A DNA stretch of 64,000 nt from Gerris lacustris (GCA_951217055.1 OX578278.1:38227115-38291114); one strand, 5' to 3'; shown: positions 50,632-63,125, counted from the first letter of the stretch. Translations and numbers: made by a program. The notes: generated from the sequence alone by a model not told the origin.

Positions 50632-50832
50632 AGAGAGAAAGTATGGTGATTGCACAATAGTGATGGATTTAATGGTTCTTAATGTTACCTTGAGCAAAAA
50701 AAATGTCTGCTCGACGTCTATCGTAAATAGCCTAAACGTCGATGGGATTTTGTTTGCTTACGTTCAGAATAAATCATACTCCATGGTGAGAATTTAATTT
50801 TAGCTCTAAATTTGGTGGCACTGCTACCCTAA
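50632..50832 (+). repeat. Family B relative sharing a core with the 685-bp MITE
   Basis: Starts AGAGAGAAAGTATGGTGATT GC. Its right part, TAGCTCTAAATTTGGTGGCA followed by CTGCTACCCTAA, closely matches 26690-26725 inside the 685-bp MITE (TAGCTCTAAATTTTGGGGCA, CTACCCCCTAA). Confidence 0.6.
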
Positions 50833-51106
50833 AACTCTAAAAAATATAATCTATCTCTGAAGATTTATTAAATAAACTCAGGCAAACAAAAACCGAGATA
50901 GGGTACATGTTATACAAGTTTCAGATCTCCTATGAACAATTAATCAAAATAAATAAATTTTAAGCCAATATATTTCTTCATAAAAGTAAGTTCATATTCG
51001 TTTTACGCAGACTGTACACTTCACATAGGTCGTGCACACAGTGTAAGTATTCGTACATTTAGTTTATGTTTACAGCAAAGCTATGTGCTGTACACGTAAA
51101 CTATCT

Positions 51107-51175
51107 ACGTATACTTACAGCGTATGGAAAACTTATGTACAGTCTATGTAAAACGTGTATATTACAGCGTATGCG
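51107..51175. repeat. Decayed tandem repeat, about 50-bp spacing
   Basis: TTACAGCGTATG recurs at about 51115 and 51163 within a TACG/GTACA-rich stretch (51000-51190). Confidence 0.45.
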
Positions 51176-51940
51176 CTACATATGAACAGTTTAAGTTCCA
51201 AGTAAAGAGACTTTTTACTCGAGACCCATCACGTCTGTTTAGGCAATACTATAAAATCCAGGTGATATTTATAAGTATATTGTGTTGTAATCTAACTTTT
51301 ATAAGCAGAATAATGTGGGCGGGTTGAATAAGGAAACGAGACAGGAATATGGACAAGTCTAAAGTTCCAAAGTGCCTGGACATGTGGCGCTATTGTCTCG
51401 CAATACATATATTATAATCAATTGTCCTTTTGTTTCAAACACATCGCTTCCAGTTATTGTAGAAGAGTTTAATCTCGAGTTTTATTATAATATCCTTTAA
51501 AGTGTGTATTTTTATTATCTATAGTAGTTTCTATACACGTATAATTCAATTATAAAACTCTTTGCCTTATGCTAAAGGTAGTAAAGTAGTCTTTTATAAA
51601 TGGTTTTCATATTTTAAGTTGCAAACAAAGGTTCCGAGTTTTTAAAAATTGGATAGGAGTATGAAATGTATAATGACTCATACATAATTAAAACAAGTGG
51701 ACTTGGATTTTTACTACTATCATCATAGCAATGTAACCCCTCAAGATAATACCTATAGGAAGGAAGATGAAACGTAGGGAGCATACAGTATACATCAACT
51801 ATTATGTAGGCACCACTGGAGGACATAGAATTCCATTATGATATTATTACCACATAAACTTACTAAGTATACACCTGTGGTTCAATAATATAATTAAAGA
51901 GGAAATCTAAACTGTTATCATTCGTTAGCCCTTTACTTTT

Positions 51941-52525
51941 GCTTCCGAGCTTACCGAAGGAAACGGAAGCTATGTGATCGTTCACGAATATATTTTTATG
52001 TCTCCGATTTCAAAAATTCCAAGAAAGAAAGCCGTTTCTGACATCAGGGAACCTTTTTGGTTCCATGTCTGATTGTCTGTGACTAAATTTTTGCAAATCA
52101 ACATATCTTAAAAACTATTTGTCCGATTTTAATGAGATTTAGATGATAGGTCATAATTAGCTCATTGTTAATCCAGAATACGTTTCAACCTTCCGCATCC
52201 ATTTGTTTGTGTTTTACATGCGCACAAACGTAATATCATTTACACCAATATCTTCAAAGCTACTCATCGGTTTTTTTATGGAGTTTGGATGGTTCGTCGA
52301 AAGTAGCCCAGCAGATAGCCCTAAATTAAATTAAACCATCTGCGCTCTGTAAACATTGCTTAATTTATACCTTAATTGATATAATAAATCAAAACAATTT
52401 AGCCAGATTTAAAAAACAGGGAAATGAAATAAATTTGATTAAAATTGGTTGTAAAAGCACTAAATCATTAAACTATACGAAATAGGACGCGAGAAAGCTA
52501 TGTGCCACACTAATTGGCAGACTAT
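51941..52525 (+). repeat. Family A dispersed repeat, best-preserved copy (585 bp)
   Basis: Starts GCTTCCGAGCTTACCGAAGG, whose first half pairs with the following AACGGAAGC to form a terminal hairpin. GGAAGCTATGTGATCG follows at 51966. The body has TCAGACATC-like, TAAAAACTATTTGTCCGATT and TTCGTCGAAAGTAGCCC strings. The 3' end carries GAGAAAGCTATGTGCCACAC then TAATTGGCAGACTAT. No ORF, no inverted terminal repeats and no poly-A tail. Confidence 0.9.
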
Positions 52526-52762
52526 ACAATTACCTCTATAATTCTATTAGATATAGAAGGTATGAGGTACCACTGAGCCAAGTTTCGACCTTACCTAGCA
52601 AAAATCTGGATTTTCCAGAACCTAGCACAGCTGGAGGCGGACATTTGAGAAAAACATTGAGGCTGAAATTATCAAGGAGATGAAAATGGAGGCACAAAAA
52701 CGAGTGCGGGTAGTCTTTCTTGGCCCTTTTTTTCATACAGGAAATACAGTGGCTAAAGATAG

Positions 52763-52815
52763 CGAAAAGTATTGTAATGGTGGGGAACTTCGGTTTTAAA
52801 TTTTAATTAATTTAC
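52763..52815 (+). repeat. Family B end fragment
   Basis: AGCGAAAAGTATTGTAATGG followed by TTCGGTTTTAAATTTTAA resembles the family B start. Confidence 0.45.
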
Positions 52816-53065
52816 ACTTTATTTTTTTTTAAATTAAATTCTTTAATTGCATAAGTTAAATAAAGTAAGGGAATCTGCAACTATTTAAAATAACGTTGAT
52901 TAATTTGGAATAAATGGGTTTTAGCTCAAGGTAAGGTCGTTTTGTTGCTAATGCGGCTGCAGACGATTTTTTCGGGGCCAAACAGTGGAGCCATTGTATT
53001 GATTGATTTGACAAAACCGCTGAAAAATGTATACTTTATAAGATAAATTGACATTATTTAAATAT

Positions 53066-53125
53066 TGGTGCAGCCGAGTTTTCGCAATATTCGTCTAAAG
53101 TAAGATGACGGTTCGAATACCAGCG
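53066..53125 (+). repeat. tRNA-like / SINE head
   Basis: TGGTGCAGCCGAG (A-box-like) and GGTTCGAATACC (B box, 53110-53121) are about 44 nt apart. Downstream sequence is not tRNA-like, so a SINE head is the best guess. Confidence 0.45.
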
Positions 53126-56100
53126 AGGTAAGACAAAGACATGTTTTAGACTATTGATCTTATCAAGTGGATGTATAACATTTTTTTAGCCGATTCCCTC
53201 CTGTTCCTGCCATGTACTAAATAGGAGGAACCCGGGTTAGCTCCAACACTTGCGAAGATGCTGGATCCAAAACCCGAACATGCTGTAGATCTTGATATAA
53301 TTGTTAAATAATAATTCAATTTAACCATAAACACACATAACAACGAATGGTAAATAATGAACGAATTCAATTATATACATAGAAAATTTCCAGTTCGAGT
53401 AGTCCCGAAACGACTATTTTATTTACCCCATCAGTGTAGTATATTTAGATTATATTAATACAGGTAAAATAATGGCACATTTTTAAAGTATGAATACGCA
53501 TTATGCAAGAAGAAATTGTTAATGTTAAATTTTCACATTATCTCAGACTGCAAATGTAGTGATAAATGTAAATGTGGCGTCATTCACAGGTTAAATTATA
53601 TTTAAATTCGAAGCTTAAGAAAAAAAAGAAAAAAAATAATCTAAAGACGAATTATACAATGCACATTGTTAATGGGTATTTATCTTTTGTTAATTACATG
53701 TGTTCATTACATAGTTAAATGACAAGATAAACATTACTTAAACTTGTACCATAGACGCAATACAAGCTTCAATTTAAAATTTAATATTCCAATGTATGTA
53801 TTATAAATAAAACACACATGAGATTTAAAATCATAGCGTAAAATACCTACATGCATATAATTATTCTAAAGAGTAGATAGTACAGAAGGTACATAGTCAT
53901 ATATATAACGTTAATTGCACATAGAAGTAGTAGTATATTTTTTTTAATTACAGTATCATTAAAAAGTGTATAGGATTCAATTGTGCACAAAAAAAATAAA
54001 CATATATTATTGTTTTTATCAGGGATTTATTTGATAAGGGGTAGGGGAAAAAATATAAATAGATAATTAAAAATCTTTAAAAACAAGATGTAATGAAGAC
54101 TTTTAATACATCTGAATAATAAACTAAACTTCTTTTGCAATTTAAAAAGGTCAATAGAATTAAAAGCATCATAACTTTCGCATTTAAAAAAAAAAAAAAA
54201 TCTACACTGAACAATTTTAATTCTGAGTATTAAAACTGATTGAATTAAAAAATAGCTACCTATACTCCCTTGAATATTTTAATTTTTTTTCTATCGGATT
54301 ATACAATGGTTAAAATGGAGTATGAGCTTGTAATTGTATACTGTTATTCATAGATAAAGTCCTTTATTACTTGATTAAGTCCCTTTCTTAAGTTATTTTA
54401 ACCAAATAAAAAATAAAGCAAAATGTCAGGGTGAAATTGAATCCAAGTTAAAGTTTTGCAACTGATAATAAAATATTCAAAAAAAAAAAAAATTAAAATA
54501 GATTCTTTTTAACTTTAGATTATTTTAAACTTAATTCTATCATCATAGTTTTCTATGTCAAGTACAAACAGAATATTAAGTACCTGCTTAGGTTATTTAT
54601 TATGAATTATTAATCTAAAAAACTACAATGAATATTTTTATTATAATTATTTGTGTACAAAATTTAAAAAGCAAATCTAAACAATAACGATCTATATAGA
54701 AAATGAATAGACTAAATATAGATACTTTTCCAAAACAAGAATATACTTTGCGACTAATTTGTAATAAAGTTGAAAATATTAATAATAAAATAGCTTCAAC
54801 CTTCAAAGAAGAAAATAAACATTTCCAAATTTGTCGCAAATGCTATTATATAGAAAGTTAATTGATTCAGAACATTCTAAATCAACCTTGAAGAACTTTT
54901 AAACAAATAAATAAAACTTAGATCAGGTCTTAGTAAATAAATGAAGAGCGAAATTGGTCAGTTGGTTGTCAAAAATAATTTTTGATGACACGATTTTATA
55001 TATTTTTGTAAAACTAATGACTGATTATTATATTGTCAACCGAAATACATAAAGGTAGATTTCTGTGCAAGTTGCAGATTCTTATAGGTAGTAGAAAATG
55101 GGTCTTATTTATTTGGTTACTTGATTTGGAGACGAACAAATAAAAGAGTTTTGGAGACAAAGTACTTGACATTTTTATGTTAACTCCCGAAAATTTCATT
55201 GGAGCACATAGTTGTATATTTATGTATTTTAGCCTTAATTTTAGTACCTGTCGTAGCGGGTGGGGACATTTTTTTTTGGGGGGGGGGGGGTGTAATAATT
55301 TTGGGGGTAAAATGGTCGGGATTTTAAAACGAAAACTATTTGTGATCTACATTTCAATCCCTTTGAAATGATACCCTCTCAAAAATTGCAAAAACTTTAA
55401 AATATTGCGATCAATTCGAAATTGCTCGCTGATCGAAAAAATGTTGTAAATTTTTAATATGTTTCCTGTTTTTAGGCAAAAAAGTTTAAATTGTATTTCA
55501 AATCTCAATCTACAGTAGGTCGGGAGATGTACTCCAAGATGCGACGGACGGACGGCCGAACTACCTAACTATATAAGGGTATCTAGGATGACCTTAAAAC
55601 CCTGAAAACAAGTGAAGTGTGAAATTAACTAAAATTATATAAAATATCAATAAGTAACCTTCCCCCACTCTCCGCGCGACTCATTCTAGGTTTCCTATTA
55701 TCATTTAGGCCAAGCAATTAAATGAAACGCCCTAATAGCTTTGTTTCCAAAGCCTTCGTAGAAAAGAACCAGGACTATAAAATTATACATCATTCATTCC
55801 ATTATTAAGAATAAAATACCCTGTGAATCGCCTTTAGCAGGCTATTTATTATATGTAAAAAATCCCCTATTTTATTATTAGGCGCGATAAACAATCACGG
55901 TTCGAGTGATGTACGATTTAAAAGTTACTTGATTAGAAAAGGATTCCGAGATGAATATAAAATTGATTTAGCTGAAAATAAAAAACCCAATATAAACAAT
56001 CACCCAACTTTTTAAATATGTTTAGTAATAAGTTGATTAAATTAGATTATATGTGATTTAAACTATGTATCCCTATTTTATATGCGAAAGTTTGTGGCAC

Positions 56101-56570
56101 CGATTTTTGTATTACCACCTTAGAACAAAGGTATGCTACGCCTTCTAGTAGTAACGTGATTACCAACGATATCTAATCAGTTAATGAGATAGTTACTGGA
56201 GACTTTAAATAGTCATGCAATATCTATACTGGTTATCCCATAGTTGTTGCAAATACCTTATACGTCTAATTTCTTAGATATTGATTCCGTGCTTCCCCGA
56301 TATACAAAGGGTGGGTCATACAAAGCTAAACTGATACCGACGTATGGAAATTCGCGTCGCTCGCTTCTATATTCCTATATTTGGATTGAGAGAATTTAAG
56401 TGCTAAAGAACAAGCTTAAGCACTTATCTTCACGTTACTTCTTAAAGAGGAGTTGATTGCGGATTTGACTCGAGCTTTAGGAGTAACGGGGCGCCGGGGC
56501 AGCATCACGCCTCGCTATCACTCGCCTCACACTATTCAATCCAACATGTTTAGCATAAAGACGGGAAGCC
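53126..56570. other. Unassigned AT-rich DNA
   Basis: No gene. Holds a T run followed by a G run at 55270-55291 and a GACGGACGGACGGCCG tract near 55542, both typical of transposon debris. Confidence 0.35.
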
Positions 56571-56590
56571 GTGTCACGTCTTCGTGACAC
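56571..56590. repeat. Perfect 8-bp-stem hairpin
   Basis: GTGTCACG, loop TCTT, CGTGACAC. It lies in a less AT-rich block (56440-56830) without recognised genes. Confidence 0.8.
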
Positions 56591-56872
56591 GATCTTTAAT
56601 ACGCCCTTTATAGGTGATACTTAATTGCTTATCTCGCCTCCGCGAGTAGGCTAAAGCGACAACCGGTCAGTTTACACCACCTGGTCAAGTCAACCGGACG
56701 TCCACAAATTCGTCTGATCGGTGTGAAAACCCGTGTGACAACTTGTTGTCAAGTTGAAGCACGATTTTCAACACTGACCAAGTTGTCCCATCCATCTTCC
56801 TTTCAATGTCTGAAAGTGATTCCCTCACACCGACAAACATAAGATAGGCACGGGGAAACGTGATAGTTATCA

Positions 56873-57070
56873 GCAGATACTAATCCTTTAACTGTAAACT
56901 CCAAGTTTGCGTAGCAGGACCAAACAAAAAAACTAACCAAGTGCAATCCCTCCCGAATTCAAAGATTATTTGTAAGATACTACCAGATGCTAATCCTTTA
57001 GCTGTAAACTCCAAGGTTGTTGTAGATCTAGATAAACAAAAAACTAAAAATGTGCAATTCCACCCATTTT
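56873..57070. repeat. Tandem duplication, about 112-bp unit
   Basis: CAGATACTAATCCTTTAACT and CAGATGCTAATCCTTTAGCT, each followed by GTAAACTCCAAG, an ACAAAAAACTAA string and GTGCAATYCC. Confidence 0.8.
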
Positions 57071-57542
57071 TTTTATTTTAGCGTCATAAAGGTTGAAAGA
57101 TTACTTAATAAACTAGCAGGTTACCGGGTTTATTTCCCAAAAGGGGTAGAAGTGTCTACTTACAATAAATTTAGTTAATGTTCTTCGATTGATTATTCAA
57201 TTGAAGACAATTTGCTTCTTTTCTACCAAAACGGAAAAAAACAATCACCTCTTAACTTTAAATTAATTTCACTGTTCAGCTCTTTATATAAATCATAATG
57301 ATATATAGCCTACGACAATCTTATCGTACCACATTACACTTCCAACGTACTTTGTTACAATAATTAGTTCAACATATGTACACCCGTGAAGAAGCCTCTA
57401 GCCGAATTATTGGAACCTGCATACTCAACGACGTGCGACGTGGTCTTACATAATAATGTTTATTCATGTGATCTTCTATAAAAAGTAAAAAGAAAAAAAT
57501 GAGTCTGAGGGTGTTGTGGAGCGCCTCCACTAATTTAATGAC

Positions 57543-57720
57543 GAACTTGGTTCGTGTCCTCCATAAACAGGCGAACTCCGTGAGCACTGCCGGCGAACCG
57601 AACAAATGTTTTACAACCCGATGGAAGACCAAGTTCGTCCCGAACTCAGTTCTTTAACCTCCACACACAGGCGAACTTGGTTCTTGCGAACCAAGTTCCC
57701 ATGTGTATAGGTCGTTAAGT
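57543..57720. repeat. Inverted and direct repeat cluster around GAACTTGGTTC
   Basis: GAACTTGGTTC TTGC GAACCAAGTTC at 57673-57698 is a perfect 11-bp-stem hairpin inside a longer imperfect one (ACACAGG outside). AACAGGCGAACT-type strings preceded by CCTCCA recur about 100 bp apart. Looks like abutting MITE termini. Confidence 0.65.
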
Positions 57721-58066
57721 GGTAGATGTAAAATCATATTATGTAAATGCAAGTGAGTAGCACGAGATTGGAAAGACTCATAAAATACCGTATGCTATTT
57801 TTGACTACTATACTACCACGTTTCAAATGTGTAACTTAGTTTAAGACGTGACAAAATAAAATTGCAGTATTTCTTAAAAAGGAACTTATAAATGCTTTAT
57901 TTTAAAAACACATATAACTTAAATATAAAAATGTATATTGAATTTTTTAAGTTGAAGTATCTTATTGCTGCATTTACTTAATAATTTCGACTTCGTGGAC
58001 TTAATGTTAAAACTATATTGCCATATGGAAAGCAAGTCCGTATGTAACTGCGGTCACGCACGATTT

Positions 58067-58166
<100 letters not shown>

Positions 58167-58727
58167 GTATACTTAAAACTTTTCCTGTTATATTTACAAA
58201 TAATGTGCAATTTGTAATTCAATCATAAAACGATCGAATTCTATCTACAAAAACAAGAAAGCAAAGTGAGTACGAAATTCTCGGAGTGGTTTTTATATAC
58301 ATACTTTTGCAAATTAATGCACCGAACTCGCAGGCGCGTGACAAAACACCTGGGAATTACACATACATTGCCAACCTGACTAGAAATCATGATTTAAAAA
58401 AACAGTGAAAACTTTAGCTTAAACGAAAGTTTGCTATAACATATTATGCTTATATAATAATATGAATTATAGGTGAGATAAAGGACAATAATATGCTAAA
58501 ATAACGTACAAAAACGTATACAAGTTTATGTCAAATGTTTTCAAATCAATTACTCTGCTAGATTGTACTTGCGACTAGTCCCAAATATCTAATTGCAGAT
58601 TGATTATTGATTATACACCAAAAAAATCGGACGCAGGTCGTCTAGGAACTTTTCCTTACTAAATATTAACCTGTAAATGACAACAGATTTTTTTATTATG
58701 TGAATTATAATTTTATTTGTCTATTAA

Positions 58728-58768
58728 AAGTTAAGTTCGGTATAATGAGGTCCGTTATAGTGATGTAT
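58728..58768 (-). repeat. Possible pogo/Tigger-type terminal fragment
   Basis: The minus strand reads CACTATAACGGACCTCATTA then TACCGAACTTAA, a doubled CTATAACGGA/ATTATACCGAA pattern like TIRs of pogo-type DNA transposons. No partner end was found. Confidence 0.4.
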
Positions 58769-59129
58769 TTAGAAATTAAAACAGCCTTTCCTATATAAAA
58801 CAAGTAAGGCTCGCTGCGTGAGGAGATTATTGCCAGTTTCTGTACGATCGTTTTCATTATGTAAAATTGCATCATTTTATACAAAAAAAATTCGATAAAT
58901 TTGATCGTATTAATGTTACTTGACACATGTGTCTCGTATCTTGGGTATTACTTTTCATAATCATCTTGGATATATTAAGTGTGAAAACTCCAAAAAGTGT
59001 ACAGTTGTCACAAATGCCGAGATGCACCTGTGTGCCGAATTTTATGTTCCTAGCTATAGTAATTTATGAATTGCAACATGCCTACGGACAGACGCCAACG
59101 GACTGACAGACAGACAGACACAGCCGTTA

Positions 59130-59272
59130 TATAAGGATTCTTTTGGTACTTCGTACAGAAACCATAAATCTTCATTAAAAAACAAGCAGGAGATTTTATG
59201 AGTTACTTTTCTTCGAAAATTGATTTTTTTTTGGAATTTACACTTATAAGATACTCCATCCGTGGACATACT
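59130..59272 (+). repeat. Family C element, right-end fragment
   Basis: TGGTACTTCGTACAG, AAATCTTCATT, GAGTTACTTTTCTTCGAAAA, TTTGGAATTTACACTTATA and GTGGACATACTATATA follow the right half of the 35060-35823 element in order. Confidence 0.65.
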
Positions 59273-59490
59273 ATATATTACAAATAAAATTCTATAGTTT
59301 TTATAAGCTTCTATTTCGTATATTTCTTTTGTATATATTAAACATTAGATCTCTTAATAGCATGAATGAACGGCGAAATAATAAAGCTCTGTGGAATTTT
59401 GATTTTTATCTAAGTATACAGACTGCCATACGGGAAGTACCTTACCTATTCATCACTCTCAAACTAGTCCACACACATTAACTAACATTC

Positions 59491-59491
<1 letters not shown>

Positions 59492-59577
<86 letters not shown>
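59492..59577. repeat. (TA)n microsatellite
   Basis: TA array. Confidence 0.95.
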
Positions 59578-59578
<1 letters not shown>

Positions 59579-59659
59579 TGGTAGAGGTGTAAGTTAAAGT
59601 CATGAGTTATTGAATCATGAAATCAGATTATTCTAATTCTTATTTTTCTTTTATACATA

Positions 59660-59664
59660 CATAC

Positions 59665-59735
<71 letters not shown>
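59660..59735. repeat. (TACA)/(TA)n microsatellite
   Basis: Short TACA lead-in, then a TA array. Confidence 0.95.
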
Positions 59736-59738
<3 letters not shown>

Positions 59739-60652
59739 GCATAAATGTATTTCATCAAAGTAAATAGTTTTAAACTTTCCTAACTAAAGTTTTGTTGATT
59801 TATTTATTTTTTTATTATTTTTCAAAAAAAAAGAGCAGATTTTAATCTATCACCACTATAGGAAATACTTGTATAAGAATGAAAAACATATTTTCCATCT
59901 TTAAAATAGACAAAGGTTATAATATATGAGTGCAAACTGTTAAGAACTCTATTATGTATAGTTTAGTGTCTCTAAATATTATTGAAATTTGAAATGAAAT
60001 AAAATGGAATGGATCTGTTTTTCATGGTACTATGTTTTAAACATTGACTTCAACAGATATATAGATAAGAGTTTAACAACCAACCAGTTAAAATATTACA
60101 TTCACTTTAATAGACATGCTATAGATTAGGCATAGTTTTGCTGTATCGTATAAGTAAATTTATTTCAATGTTTGGTTCAATAATAGGTAAAATAGTTAAA
60201 ATACGTAATAATTTAGAAAAAAGTACCAAAAAAGAAACATAATGATTCATAGTTCTCACCATAGTGATACATACGTACATAGTTTTATGGAATTTCACTA
60301 AACTGAACTCCCGTAATTTTCCTATTTATTTATTCATTATTAACGTATTTACAAAATGTTCAACGCGTTTCTTTACTGTAACAGTTGTTTAATTTAATAT
60401 CTTTTTTAATAGGTACTTAAATAGACTACACATTAAAAATATTAATTAAAATCGTTGGGTTACAAGTTTTTAGATAACAGTTTTTAAGGGTCAGCAGTCG
60501 CAAATTTAGAGGTAAAATTTATTTCTTGAGTTCAATCACGGAGTCATGATTTTTCAAATAATTTGTTCCAAGTTTCACCGAAATCGATTTATTTGTTTAT
60601 GCGTGTGCACGAACTGGAGCTGCAGACATTTTTAAACATATCTTCTTTGGAC
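59736..60652. other. Unassigned AT-rich DNA
   Basis: No feature recognised. Confidence 0.4.
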
Positions 60653-61205
60653 CTTAAGGCGGCTTTCACACCAAAAAGAGATGCTAAAAAAGGCAGGAGA
60701 CAAGACCTTTCCCCCTGATGGGAAGGCATGACACCATGTTTCTCTGGTTTGAAAACAATATTAGTTTTTAATAATATAATGCAGCGGCCCGAGGCCCGAG
60801 CCCCGGAGCCCCGAGGACCGGATCCAGCCCTCGAGACGTTTTCATCCGGCCCGCTGCGCCACAAAAGAAGTTAACAAATAGACCTAAACAATGCTAAGTT
60901 ATAAGTTCTCCATAGTCAAATGCCATTTCAAATATCAAAAAAAGGTCAGCAAAAGTCTTATTGAGGATTTAGTCGATATATAGATAGTGCTTATCCAAAT
61001 GTTGCCTACCATTGGTGATGTCCGATGGCTGATGGTAGCTAACTTCATCCAGTCCGCTTAAGGCCATCCTATCCAGATCCGGCCCATCAACCAAAATGTT
61101 AAGAGACCCCTGATATAATGGATAGGTTCAGGTAAGAGGCTGGTCTCCTGTCTTTTGTCGCCTGTCTTCTGTTACCTGTCTTTTAAGTGTGAAAGTCACC
61201 TATAA
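60653..61205. mobile_element. TIR element with GGCTTTCACAC-type ends enclosing a hAT fragment
   Basis: GGCGGCTTTCACACC at about 60658 and, reversed, GGTGACTTTCACAC at about 61190-61203 are inverted. Both are followed inward by AAAAAGA/AAAAGACA and AGGCAGGAGACAAG/AAGACAGGAGACCAG. The end sequence recalls Merlin or PIF/Harbinger-type elements, but the target duplication is unclear and no transposase is present. Confidence 0.5.
60783..61104 (-). mobile_element. hAT-like fragment with GGGCCGG islands
   Basis: On the minus strand it begins CAGGGGTCTCTTAACATTTT, then GATGGGCCGGATCTGG, and later AGCGGGCCGGATGAAAAC and GGGGCTCCGGGGCTCGGG. Such GGGCCGG blocks just inside a CAGGGGT end are seen in several animal hAT families. 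The 91-residue frame 60589-60864 runs through the GC block and is not credible. Confidence 0.45.
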
Positions 61206-61266
61206 CATTTAAGTCCATATACAAAAATCAAGATTGAATTTTATGCCATCACAATCATTTCTCTAT
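61205..61266 (-). repeat. Family B end fragment
   Basis: The plus strand ends ATGCCATCACAATCATTTCT CT, the reversed family B terminus. Confidence 0.6.
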
Positions 61267-61559
61267 AGATAATATATGCAATGTAGCTTAGAAAGAAAAA
61301 AACAGGAGCATGCCAGAAAATTAAGAGTACAATAATGATATTCTAGGTCTAGCTTTGTGTAGAATTATTGTTTTTTGAAATTAATTATACTTATTGATCA
61401 TCGATGTAAATAACGTGAGTGCCTAAAAGTTCCAAGTGTATAAAAAATGTGTAAATGATTTTTTTGCTTCTTCTGACATTTAAAATAAATCGTAATTGTA
61501 GGTAGCTGATAATGAATCTTAGCATTTTTGCTTTCTCGTATACATAGTATTATATAAAT

Positions 61560-61699
61560 AGGAAGTACCTATTGTATTGTGATTGCACAAAAAATCGATT
61601 TTAAGTTTTTATGGATTTACAAGCTTTGAGGTCCAAAAAGTGGAATTTAAATGTCTGTCTGCCATGTCTATAAAAAATCACATTTCAAATTAAATAAAA
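61560..61699 (+). repeat. Family B fragment
   Basis: GTATTGTGATTGCACAAAAA TCGATTTTAAG, then ATGTCTGTCTGCCATGTC: same order as the start of 45212-45603. It abuts the inverted Crypton-like 5' fragment. Confidence 0.6.
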
Positions 61700-61855
61700 T
61701 TTCGTCATAGTCACTCTTTGTTTTTACTAAAAACTCGATATAAACAGTTACTTTAATTAAACAAACAGCAAATTAGTTTTGTTAAATGTAAACAAACTCG
61801 CTAATCGTGGGTTAAGGTGAAGAATTCCTCTTTTTCCCTCACTAGGGTGGAAACA
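61700..61855 (-). pseudogene. Inverted broken copy of the Crypton-like 5' region
   Basis: On the minus strand this matches 63660-63810 for about 150 bp (CGATTAGCGAGTTTGTTTAC, AACAAAACTAATTTG, ATATCGAGTTTTTAGT). Where the other copy has its ATG, this one reads AAG, followed by a deletion, and family B sequence takes over. It therefore carries 5' UTR and the start site only, with no coding potential. Homology ends at the palindrome centre of the other copy. Confidence 0.75.
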
Positions 61856-63125
61856 AATAATAATTATGAACGATTTTTCCTTCTTCTATTGGAGTAATAG
61901 CCTTTGATAAAAACAGTATATAAAAACATTGGATGATATCAAAATCATTGAATCTTTCTTTCCTCTTCCCCGTCCCCTCCACCTTTCTTTATTTTTCTTT
62001 TTTTTATTTATTTTTTTTCCTACAATTAATTATTAAATCAACGTATAGTTTGATTTTGTATAGAAAAAAATAATCATTTTGAAATTGGTTTAGTTTAACA
62101 AAAAATTATATATAATTCACATTGCGAAAGTATAAATAGTTTTATTACTAATAGTTATATTAAAATCTAATTATATTATTGTCAGAGAATTATTAGCAGG
62201 TTTAAAAATGTAATTACACAGGTAGAAATAAAGTAAATAAGTTTTAATGGACTCCAAAGCTAAGTAAAAAACAAGAATCAATAATAAAAAGAGAAGGGGA
62301 ATGAGGATAAAACGATACTGGATATCCCATTGCTATAATCTTATTGATTTGTGGGAGATTATAATATGTTTTATTATTGATGGAGGTAGGATGAAGTCGG
62401 TAACAAGGTATTGGAGTATCCTGTTACCAAGCGATACCTGATCCTTCCATCCGAGTTCCATTTAAGGACATCTCACGAATCTTTTCTTAACTTGGAACCT
62501 CTCTTGTTCCAAACACTTGACCTCCATGACTGCTTCAACCAACCCGCTGCTTCTGTTAACTTTGCATGAGCATTATGCATTAGCTGTATAGATTCTTCTA
62601 CCCATAAAATAAACAAGAATAAAATTTAATATGTTCAGCAAATGGTGCTAGTCGTTTTCTTAGCAGTAACCTTAAGAGTCTTTATGATGTTTTCTTCCAT
62701 CTTCCTTGTTGTTATCCATGTTCTTGATGTTATTAGACATGCTCCAGAATAAGTGAAATAAGGCCAAGTTAAAAAGTAGAAGATTGTCTAATCACCACAT
62801 CAACCCACAAAAAATGTAAGATTAAAACGTTACAAATAAAAAAAAAATAGAAATAAATAGAAAATGCTTTAATAGAAAAAATTCAGTAGAGTAGAAAATA
62901 AAATCAGCGCTGCGCTAACCAAAGTAAAAAAATTGCTTACTTTTATATTATAACAGATAACTTGTAATTATAAGAACAATTTAATAGAGATACATAAATA
63001 TTTCATTATACCAAGTAAGAAATAGTTTTAGATTAAGATCTTTCTTTGATAGTACAGTAGGTATATGAAAGATTAAGATGCATAACAGATCTTTACTATC
63101 GGCTGTAATAATTCTAAGTAGCTGC
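61856..63125. other. Unassigned AT-rich DNA
   Basis: No gene recognised. A less AT-rich patch at 62380-62580 is unassigned. Confidence 0.4.

Noticed and set aside
60589..60864. 91-residue ORF through a GGGCCGG block
   Set aside because: Its composition reflects hAT-type terminal sequence rather than a protein.
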